A stretch of DNA of 64,000 bases from Sphingobium sp. CECT 9361 (GTDB lineage Bacteria; Pseudomonadota; Alphaproteobacteria; Sphingomonadales; Sphingomonadaceae), in NCBI RefSeq assembly GCF_918741285.1, contig NZ_CAKKNC010000005.1, positions 124,001 through 188,000 of the forward strand. Reading direction: 5' to 3'. Positions 57,264 through 64,000 of the stretch are shown here, piece by piece (the first letter of the stretch is position 1; the number at the start of each line of letters is the position of its first letter). A program made the translations under genes and the position numbers. The notes beneath the pieces are model-generated. The model ran no database searches. It was not told where the DNA came from and saw only the letters and a list, made by a program, of their open reading frames with translations.

Positions 57264-57707
57264 ATGATTGTCGTGGATGATGCCGCGATGCGCGTCCTTG
57301 GCGCACGCCTTGCCACCGTCGTTCGCTCGGGCGATGTTATTGCGCTGAAGGGCGGGCTCGGCGCGGGTAAAACCACCTTGGCGCGCGGACTGCTCTCTGC
57401 CCTTGGGTTGGAGGAGGACGCGCCTAGCCCAAGCTTCGCTCTCGTTCAGCCATATGACGTGCCGCTGGTGCGACTACCCGTTGCCCATGTCGATCTCTAT
57501 CGCCTTGAAGACGATGCGGATGTGCAGGAACTGGGGTTGGACGATTACCTGACTGATAGCCTCCTGATGATCGAATGGCCTGAGCGATTGGGCGCGCGCC
57601 TGTGGGATCACAGTCTCGTTTTGTCGATTGAAGTAACGCCCGATGGCACCCGCCGCTTGACAGCATTGGTCCCGGACGCTTGGAGAGACCGATGGCCTCC
57701 CCAATGA
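57264..57707 (+). CDS. tsaE: TsaE, tRNA N6-threonylcarbamoyladenosine synthesis ATPase
   Basis: The 147-residue P-loop protein has Walker A in ALKGGLGAGKTTLARGLL and the family motifs SPSFALVQPY and HVDLYRLED, ending in LMIEWPERLG. With TsaB, TsaC and TsaD it forms the t6A37 modification of ANN-decoding tRNAs. The ATG is one base after the divL stop. A GTG at 57255 in the same frame is less likely, since it lies inside divL. Confidence 0.93.
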   Translation: MIVVDDAAMRVLGARLATVVRSGDVIALKGGLGAGKTTLARGLLSALGLEEDAPSPSFALVQPYDVPLVRLPVAHVDLYRLEDDADVQELGLDDYLTDSLLMIEWPERLGARLWDHSLVLSIEVTPDGTRRLTALVPDAWRDRWPPQ

Positions 57708-58684
57708 CTCCGCCCGCAGCTGCGCCCGCCTTCCTCGCAAGAGCAGGTTGGGGCGATGCGCAGATCTTACCGCTTGCTGGAGATGCCTCGTTTCGGCGCT
57801 ATTTCCGCATCCACGATACCTCGCGGCAAGCTGTGCTGATGGATGCGCCACCTCCGCATGAAGATCCTCGCCCGTTCTTGCTGATGGCCGATCATCTCAT
57901 CGCGCAAGGCTTTGCCGCACCTACAGTTTTTGCGCGCGATCTGGACCACGGCCTCGTCCTGCTGGAAGATTTTGGCGATCTCCGCGTCCGTGAATATCTC
58001 GATGCGTCCCCGCATGAGGAACACAGCGTCTATACACGTGCCGTCTCTTTGCTGGCCGACCTGCACAAGCTCCCTCCCGCCGCCGTGCCGCCGTATGATC
58101 GGTCGGTCTATCATCGCGAAGCTGCGCTGTTGACCGAATGGTTTTGCCCGGCGGTCGGCCTAACCGCGGATGAAGCGGGATACACGAAGGCCTGGGACGC
58201 CATTTTGCCGATCGTCGAGAATGACGATGCGCCGAAAGTCACGGTTTTGCGGGACTATCATGCCGAGAATATCATGCTGATTCCCGGTCATGAACAATCG
58301 CGTGGGCTTGGCCTATTGGATTTTCAGGACGCGCTGATCGGTCATCCGGCCTATGATCTTGTGTCCCTGCTACAGGACGCACGTCGCGACGTGTCTCCCG
58401 AAATCGAAACAGCCATGATCGCGCATTACAAGGCGATTGCTGCCCCTCATGGCGATTTCGACGCCGCCTACGCCGTCCTGGGCGCGCAACGCAATGCCAA
58501 GATCATCGGCATATTCACACGGCTCTGGCAGCGCGACGGCAAACCGCGCTATCTCGATTTCCTGCCGCGCATGTGGACATTATTGGAGCGCGACTTAGCG
58601 CATCCTGCGTTGGCGCCGGTAGCTGATTGGTTCGCCGCCAACATCCCTACTGACAAACGCCATCAGGCGCTTGCAGGCAAATGA
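57692..58684 (+). CDS. amgK: Sugar kinase AmgK (aminoglycoside phosphotransferase fold)
   Basis: The 330-residue protein has the APH kinase fold: PLAGDASFRRYFRIHD (N-lobe), the hinge LVLLEDFGDLRVREYL, the catalytic loop LRDYHAENIMLI and the metal motif LGLLDFQDALIGHPAYDL. Its pairing with a MurU-type nucleotidyltransferase identifies it as AmgK, the anomeric kinase for N-acetylmuramic acid and GlcNAc in peptidoglycan recycling. ATG 57692 (GGAGAG upstream, 16-base overlap with tsaE) is preferred; ATG 57704 is an alternative. It overlaps murU by four bases. Confidence 0.9.
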   Translation: MASPMTPPAAAPAFLARAGWGDAQILPLAGDASFRRYFRIHDTSRQAVLMDAPPPHEDPRPFLLMADHLIAQGFAAPTVFARDLDHGLVLLEDFGDLRVREYLDASPHEEHSVYTRAVSLLADLHKLPPAAVPPYDRSVYHREAALLTEWFCPAVGLTADEAGYTKAWDAILPIVENDDAPKVTVLRDYHAENIMLIPGHEQSRGLGLLDFQDALIGHPAYDLVSLLQDARRDVSPEIETAMIAHYKAIAAPHGDFDAAYAVLGAQRNAKIIGIFTRLWQRDGKPRYLDFLPRMWTLLERDLAHPALAPVADWFAANIPTDKRHQALAGK

Positions 58685-59400
58685 GCGCGCATATCCGCAC
58701 AGCCATGCTGATGGCCGCCGGTCTGGGCAAGCGGATGCGGCCGCTCACCGCCACTCGCCCCAAACCTTTGGTAAAGGTGGCTGGTAAGGCATTGATGGAT
58801 CACGCTCTTGATCGGCTGGAGGCAGGCGGCATCGAAAAGGTCGTCGTCAACGTCCACTATCTCGCCAGTACCGTCGAGGCGCACCTCAAGACGCGCAAGG
58901 GTTCAATGGAGCTCGTGGTCTCGGATGAGCGCACTAGGCTTCTCGAAACCGGCGGCGGCCTGATGCACGCCAAGGCACTGTTGGGTGACGCGCCCTTTCT
59001 GTGCGCCAACAGCGACAATCTCTGGATCGACGGACCGCGCAACAGCGTCGCTCTTCTGGCGGACCATTGGGATGACGCCAGAATGGACGCGCTCCTCCTG
59101 ATGGTGCCCCACGCCCGCGCCAATTGCCACACTGGTCCCGGCGACTTTCACATGGACACCACCGGTCGCCTGTCGCGCCGCAAACCCGGCCATATAGCGC
59201 CGTTCGTCTTTACCGGTGTTCAGATCATGTCGCCACGCCTCCTGATCGACCCGCCCGGCGACGTCTTCTCCACAAATGTCTTCTGGAACCGCGCCATAGA
59301 ATCAGGGCGCCTCTATGGTGTTTCTCATCAGGGGCTATGGTTCGATGTCGGCACGCCGCAGGCCATCCCGGTAGTGGAAAACGTGCTAGCTCATGGGTGA
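58681..59400 (+). CDS. murU: MurNAc-1-phosphate uridylyltransferase MurU
   Basis: The 239-residue nucleotidyltransferase has the NTP motif AMLMAAGLGKRMRPLTATRPKPLVKVAGKAL, the sugar-binding region LLETGGGLMHAKALLG and the metal-site segment CANSDNLW. With AmgK it turns recycled MurNAc into UDP-MurNAc, bypassing MurA; this route gives intrinsic fosfomycin resistance in pseudomonads. The overlaps with amgK and addB show one transcript. Confidence 0.9.
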   Translation: MSAHIRTAMLMAAGLGKRMRPLTATRPKPLVKVAGKALMDHALDRLEAGGIEKVVVNVHYLASTVEAHLKTRKGSMELVVSDERTRLLETGGGLMHAKALLGDAPFLCANSDNLWIDGPRNSVALLADHWDDARMDALLLMVPHARANCHTGPGDFHMDTTGRLSRRKPGHIAPFVFTGVQIMSPRLLIDPPGDVFSTNVFWNRAIESGRLYGVSHQGLWFDVGTPQAIPVVENVLAHG

Positions 59401-62371
59401 GCGCACCCGGCCAGCCGTCTACACCATTCCCGCCCACCGGGCATTTTCCGATGCGCTGGCCGCTGGCGTTCTTGCGCAGCATGGCAGCGATCCCATGGCG
59501 CTGGCCCGCGGCATCATTCTGGTCCCGACCAACCGCGCGGCCCGTTCCATTTCAGAGGCTTTCGTGCGCCGCGCCGAAGGTGGCTTGCTGCTTCCTCGCT
59601 TAGTCCCCATCGGCGACCCGGAACTGGACGAAACGCTTGGCAGTGCGCTCGATCCGATGGGGGCAGGGGCTGACATTCCGCCGGCCATTCCCCCGATGGA
59701 ACGGCAGATGGTGCTGGCCCGCCTTGTCCAGCATGCGCGCGCGCGCAGCGGTCAGCCAGTCGATGCAGCCGAAGCCATAAGACTGGCGCAGGCCTTGGCG
59801 AGTACGCTGGACCAACTGCTGATTGAGCAAGTCGATCCCCGCCGCATCCACGATCTGGAATTGACCCAGGAGCTATCATCGCATTGGCAGAAGTCGCTCG
59901 AACTATTTGAGATCATTCTAAATATATGGCCGCAGGTGCTGGCCGATCGTGCTATGATCGACATGGCGGATCGTCGCAACCGCCTGCTGGATCATGTCGC
60001 TCGTCGTTGGGCAGAGGCGGCACCACCCGGTTTCGTCATCGCCGCTGGTATCTCCACGACCGCCCCCGCCGTTGCGGCCCTGCTGAAGCAGGTGGCCCGA
60101 ATGGAGCGCGGACAGGTCGTTCTCGCCGATCTCGATCAGAATATGAATGCGGAGGAATGGGACGCCATCGGTCCATTCCCGCCCGATCCGGTAACGGGGC
60201 GCAGCCGCCGTCCGCACGAAACGCATCCGCAATATGCGCTGAAACGCTTGCTCGATCAGATGGGCGTGGCACGCGAAGAGGTCGCGCTCTGGCGATGGGG
60301 CGGGGGTCACGACGCCCGCGCCATCCGCAGCCGCAATATCTCGCACGCCATGCTGGTGCCGCAGCTTACTGCCAAATGGCGCGATCTGGAAACGGCGGAG
60401 CGTTCTCTGGCAGGCGTAGAGGCGCTCGAAGTCGCGACCCCTGCCGAAGAAGCGCAGGCCATTGCCATCGCCCTGCGCGAAGCGCTGGAAACGCCTGAAC
60501 GGACCGCTGCCTTGGTCACGCCCGACCGCGCTCTGGCTACCCGTGTCGCTGCGCACCTGCGCCGCTGGGGGATCGATGCGGACGATTCTGCTGGGCAACC
60601 GCTTTCGCGCCTTTTGCCCGGCACATTGCTCATCGCACTGGCCGAAGCGGCAGCGGAGCGGTTCGCGCCCGTGGCGTTGCTCAACTTGCTCAAGCATCCG
60701 CTCGTCAGGCGCGGGGAAACGCGCTTGGGATGGCTGGAGCATGTGAGGCGCTTTGACCTGTTGCTGCGCGGCCCACGCCCGTCTGCGGGACTATCGGGTG
60801 TTGACGCGCTGTTGCTTCCCCGGGAAGATGACCGCCAATCCCACCTTCGCGCGCAAGTCGCAACGTGGTGGCCCGACGCCCGCGCTTTGCTCGACCGCTT
60901 GGAGAGCGCCTTCGCTGCGGGCGGCGACCTCGCCACGCTCCTCGCTGCCCTGCGCACGACTGCTAGCATAATGAGCAACGACGCCGTCTGGGCTGGGCAT
61001 CAGGGCCATGCCGCTGCAGCCTTTTTCGCTGACATGGAAGCTGCCGCCCCGGAAGGGCCGCTCGACGCTTCGCCGCAGTCCATTCCGGCCTTGCTCGAAA
61101 GGATGCTGGGACAGGTGGCTATCCGCCCGCCACAGGGCGGCCATCCGCGCATCGCGATCCTTGGATTGGTCGAGGCGCAGTTGCAACAGACCGACCTCAT
61201 GATCCTGGCGGGGCTGAACGAAGGCACATGGCCCGCATTGCCTGCGCCGGACCCATGGCTCGCACCACGCATCCGACAGGAACTGGGCCTTCCCGGTCTG
61301 GAACGCCGGATCGGCCTGTCGGCCCATGACTTCGCGAGCGCGCTTGGTGCGCCGCGCGTCCTCATCACCCGCGCAAGGCGCGATGCCAGCGCGCCTGCCG
61401 TCGCATCGCGTTTCTGGTTGCGCCTGAAGGCAATGGCCGGGGCGAACTGGAAAGAGGCGGATCGTTATGTCGCTCTGGCCCGTTCGCTCGACCATGCGGC
61501 CACCCATGAACCGGCGGATCGCCCTGCGCCTTGCCCTCCCGTCGATATTCGTCCCCGAGCCATCGCCGTTACCGATGTCGACAGGCTGAAGGCCGATCCC
61601 TACGCATTTTATGCGCGCAAAATATTGCGCCTTTCGGTGCTCGATCCTGTTGATGCAGACCCCAGCGCCGCATGGCGCGGCACCGAAGTGCACCGCATTC
61701 TGCAGCATTGGGCCGAACAGGATAACCGCGACCCCGCGAAGTTGGCAAAGCGGGCGACGGACATGCTCGCCCGCGCCGATGCCCATCCCCTGATGCGCGC
61801 ACTCTGGCAACCCCGCCTTCTCGCAGCTATTCATTGGATTGCCGCGCAAGTTGCTGAAGATATGGCCGAAGGTCGAAATATAGGCTTGGTCGAGGCCGCC
61901 GGAAAGGCAGTTATCGCGGGTATTACCCTCAATGGCACTGCGGATCGCATAGACCGTCTGCCCAACGGCCAATGGGCCGTTATCGACTACAAGACCGGCA
62001 AACCCCCTCGCGCCAAACAAGTGCAGGCGGGCTTCGCAATGCAGCTTGGGCTATTAGGATTGATACTGGAACATGGCGGCTTTGCGGACCGGAATGTGAC
62101 GGGCATATCCGGATCTTTCGAATACTGGTCACTCGGCAAAAAGGGAGACAGTTTCGGCTATAGGGAAAGCCCCACCGATGCGGCAGGTAAACGCGGAAAG
62201 ATCGTAACCGCCGATTTTACGACACAAGCGCTCGATCAGTTTGAGGAAGCCGCTGCCCGCTGGCTGACTGGCGCGGACCCCTTCGTTGCAAAACTCCATC
62301 CGGAAATTCCCACATATGCCGATTACGACCAGTTGATGCGGCTTGAAGAGTGGTACGGACGTAATGACTAA
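59393..62371 (+). CDS. addB: AddB, helicase-nuclease subunit for double-strand break repair
   Basis: The 992-residue protein is the AddB partner of AddA in the alphaproteobacterial RecBCD equivalent. The C-terminal PD-(D/E)XK nuclease is clear: AWRGTEVHRILQHW, ITLNGTADRIDRL and WAVIDYKTGKPP. Motifs such as ILGLVEAQLQQTDLMILAGLNEGTWPA belong to the helicase-like core. I see no cluster of cysteines around the nuclease, so the Fe-S cluster of Bacillus AddB is absent. It overlaps murU and addA by eight bases each. Confidence 0.94.
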   Translation: MGERTRPAVYTIPAHRAFSDALAAGVLAQHGSDPMALARGIILVPTNRAARSISEAFVRRAEGGLLLPRLVPIGDPELDETLGSALDPMGAGADIPPAIPPMERQMVLARLVQHARARSGQPVDAAEAIRLAQALASTLDQLLIEQVDPRRIHDLELTQELSSHWQKSLELFEIILNIWPQVLADRAMIDMADRRNRLLDHVARRWAEAAPPGFVIAAGISTTAPAVAALLKQVARMERGQVVLADLDQNMNAEEWDAIGPFPPDPVTGRSRRPHETHPQYALKRLLDQMGVAREEVALWRWGGGHDARAIRSRNISHAMLVPQLTAKWRDLETAERSLAGVEALEVATPAEEAQAIAIALREALETPERTAALVTPDRALATRVAAHLRRWGIDADDSAGQPLSRLLPGTLLIALAEAAAERFAPVALLNLLKHPLVRRGETRLGWLEHVRRFDLLLRGPRPSAGLSGVDALLLPREDDRQSHLRAQVATWWPDARALLDRLESAFAAGGDLATLLAALRTTASIMSNDAVWAGHQGHAAAAFFADMEAAAPEGPLDASPQSIPALLERMLGQVAIRPPQGGHPRIAILGLVEAQLQQTDLMILAGLNEGTWPALPAPDPWLAPRIRQELGLPGLERRIGLSAHDFASALGAPRVLITRARRDASAPAVASRFWLRLKAMAGANWKEADRYVALARSLDHAATHEPADRPAPCPPVDIRPRAIAVTDVDRLKADPYAFYARKILRLSVLDPVDADPSAAWRGTEVHRILQHWAEQDNRDPAKLAKRATDMLARADAHPLMRALWQPRLLAAIHWIAAQVAEDMAEGRNIGLVEAAGKAVIAGITLNGTADRIDRLPNGQWAVIDYKTGKPPRAKQVQAGFAMQLGLLGLILEHGGFADRNVTGISGSFEYWSLGKKGDSFGYRESPTDAAGKRGKIVTADFTTQALDQFEEAAARWLTGADPFVAKLHPEIPTYADYDQLMRLEEWYGRND

Positions 62372-64000
62372 GCCCGCGACCGCACTTCAGGCTCTCCACG
62401 GGGCGCAAGCCATCGCGGCCACGCCGGATAGCCACGTCTGGCTATCCGCTTCGGCAGGAACCGGTAAAACGCATGTGCTTACGGCTCGTGTTTACCGATT
62501 GCTGTTAAGTGGCGTCAGGCCCGAAAACATCCTGTGCCTGACGTTTACGAAAGCGGGCGCCGCCGAAATGGCAGAACGCATTCACAATCGCTTGGCGGCA
62601 TGGGTGCAGATGGACGGTCCCGCGCTTGCAGCCGATTTGCGCGCTCTAGCCGAAGATTACACGCCAGAAGCACAGGATCACGCGCGTCGACTTTTCGCCG
62701 AAGTTCTGGAAGCAACGGGCGGCGGCCTGCGCATTCAGACAATTCATGCATTCTGTCAGCAGTTGCTGTCCGCTTTCCCTGTCGAAGCGGGATTGATCCC
62801 TGGCTTCCGTCCGCTGGAAGCCCGCGAACAGGCGCAACTGGCGCGGCAGGCATTGGCTGAAATGGTGCTCAATGCCGAAGCGACCGGTAAAGGAGCGCTG
62901 ATGGGCGCGCTCCAGGCACTGAGCCTACGTCTGGGAGAGGGGGCAGCCGAAGCGTACCTTATGCGCTGTGCGCGCAGATATGACGTCATGACGTCATTGC
63001 CTGCAGACATCCGAACATGGCTGTTTCAATCGCTCGATCTGCCCCCCGGCGATGTCGAAGCCGCCATTGCAGCGGAATGCACAGATGATGCCTTCGACAT
63101 GCACGGCCTTGCGCGGATCGCTGCCGCCAATGCCGCTTGGGGCACAGCCACGGGCTTGGCGGATGCGGACAAGGTAGCCGCCTGGCGTGTTGCGGATGCG
63201 GCGGGTCGTGCCGCAGGCCTCGATACGCTACTCAGCATCTTCTGCACCAAGCAGGGAGAGCCCCGCAAATATTCTCCAAAGCTGATTGCAGCAGAAGGCG
63301 ACTACGCAGGGGTTGCCATCCGGTTGGGCCAAAAATGCCTCGATCTGCTCGCCCTTCGCGAACGCGCCCTTTATGCAGACCTGCTGGCACAGGCGCTCAG
63401 CGCGGGACACGCTTTTGCTAAGGCCTATGCCGTTGCAAAGCAGCAAGCGGGCGCGGTCGATTTCGACGACCTCATCGCCCGCGCACAATCTCTGCTCAGC
63501 GAACCGGGCATGGGCGACTGGGTCCGCTACAAGCTCGACCAGCAGACCGATCACATTCTCGTCGACGAAGCGCAGGACACAAATGTTCAGCAATGGCAAA
63601 TAGTTGAAGCGCTTGCTGGAGAGTTTTTCGCCGGAGAAGGCGCCAAAGGCGACAAGGTCCGAACCATCTTTACGGTCGGCGATTTCAAGCAAGCGATCTT
63701 CGGTTTTCAGGGGACCAGTCCGCTGGCATTCGAATATGCCCGTCGCCGTTTCGCTGCCTATGCGGCGTCGGCAAACCACAGCTTTCACGACCTTTCATTG
63801 GACCGTAGTTTCCGCTCGACCCCAGCCGTTCTGGAAGCGGTCGATGCCACCATCGCTGCTCTCGATCCCGGTGCGCTCGGCTTCGCGTCGGACAGCGTGC
63901 ACCATGTCAGCGCCAATCGATTTCCGGGTAAAGTCATACTGTTACGACCCGTAGCTGCCGGACTACAGGAGGATGACGAAAGCGAACCAGAGGGCGAGGA
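62364..64000 (+). CDS. addA: AddA, UvrD-type helicase subunit, partial (runs off right edge)
   Basis: About 545 residues are visible, roughly the first half. Walker A is in VWLSASAGTGKTHVLTARVYRLLL near residue 30. Motif Ia is LCLTFTKAGAAEMAERIHNRL, the Q-like element is IQTIHAFCQQLLSAFP, and Walker B is HILVDEAQDTNVQQWQIV. Motif III is FTVGDFKQAIFGFQG and motif IV LDRSFRST. The start ATG 62364 overlaps addB. The protein unwinds DNA ends for homologous recombination; its C-terminal nuclease lies outside the window. Confidence 0.95.
   Translation, partial: MTKPATALQALHGAQAIAATPDSHVWLSASAGTGKTHVLTARVYRLLLSGVRPENILCLTFTKAGAAEMAERIHNRLAAWVQMDGPALAADLRALAEDYTPEAQDHARRLFAEVLEATGGGLRIQTIHAFCQQLLSAFPVEAGLIPGFRPLEAREQAQLARQALAEMVLNAEATGKGALMGALQALSLRLGEGAAEAYLMRCARRYDVMTSLPADIRTWLFQSLDLPPGDVEAAIAAECTDDAFDMHGLARIAAANAAWGTATGLADADKVAAWRVADAAGRAAGLDTLLSIFCTKQGEPRKYSPKLIAAEGDYAGVAIRLGQKCLDLLALRERALYADLLAQALSAGHAFAKAYAVAKQQAGAVDFDDLIARAQSLLSEPGMGDWVRYKLDQQTDHILVDEAQDTNVQQWQIVEALAGEFFAGEGAKGDKVRTIFTVGDFKQAIFGFQGTSPLAFEYARRRFAAYAASANHSFHDLSLDRSFRSTPAVLEAVDATIAALDPGALGFASDSVHHVSANRFPGKVILLRPVAAGLQEDDESEPEGE

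Overview
The window looks like chromosomal DNA of an alphaproteobacterium, most probably a member of the Sphingomonadaceae. The coding DNA is GC-rich. The secreted phosphatase closely resembles PhoK of Sphingomonas. MetH is split into two genes, a DivL-type tyrosine pseudokinase is present, and there is a complete exosortase A (XrtA) exopolysaccharide locus. The family assignment is inferred from gene content, not from a marker tree.

Layout. 0-6.2 kb: end of a small lipoprotein gene, then a methionine-cycle operon (ArsR-type regulator fused to a methyltransferase fold, metF, and metH as two genes) with palindromic repeats in two of its gaps. 6.3-16.7 kb: a secreted beta-helix protein, a PhoK-like phosphatase, DsbD, TlyA, a two-gene RND efflux pump and TspO. 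16.7-21.8 kb: ubiK, ybjN-like, proC, a DMT exporter, a small lipoprotein, a MarR regulator, ilvE and tRNA-Gln(TTG). 21.8-25.9 kb: the Anbu operon (ATP-grasp, alpha-E, transglutaminase, Anbu peptidase), in which alpha-E is frameshifted inside a GC dinucleotide run. 26-27 kb: trxB.

26.9-43.8 kb: the XrtA locus. A leftward arm encodes an acyl carrier protein and a GNAT/CelD-type protein. A rightward arm encodes an acyl ligase, a PLP decarboxylase, an export lipoprotein, a chain-length protein, a tyrosine kinase, an outer-membrane protein, an ATPase, a deacetylase, a FemAB-like protein, a glycosyltransferase, exosortase A and an asparagine-synthase-like amidotransferase. No PEP-CTERM substrate is visible.

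43.9-64 kb: asd, an EmrAB/MarR efflux cassette of lower GC content, an alpha/beta hydrolase, a GGDEF protein, AMP nucleosidase, a peroxiredoxin, yqgE, ahcY, then a tightly packed series divL-tsaE-amgK-murU-addB-addA, with addA running off the right edge.

The strongest regulatory observation is that two nearly identical perfect palindromes, 10-bp arms around a 4-bp spacer, lie upstream of the ArsR-metF-metH operon (371-394) and of ahcY (53196-53219), 53 kb apart. This points to a small S-adenosylhomocysteine/methionine-cycle regulon run by the fusion regulator. The strongest structural anomaly is the one-unit GC-repeat contraction that breaks alpha-E in the Anbu operon. No intergenic stretch exceeds about 300 bases. 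There is no CRISPR array, rRNA, insertion sequence or prophage.
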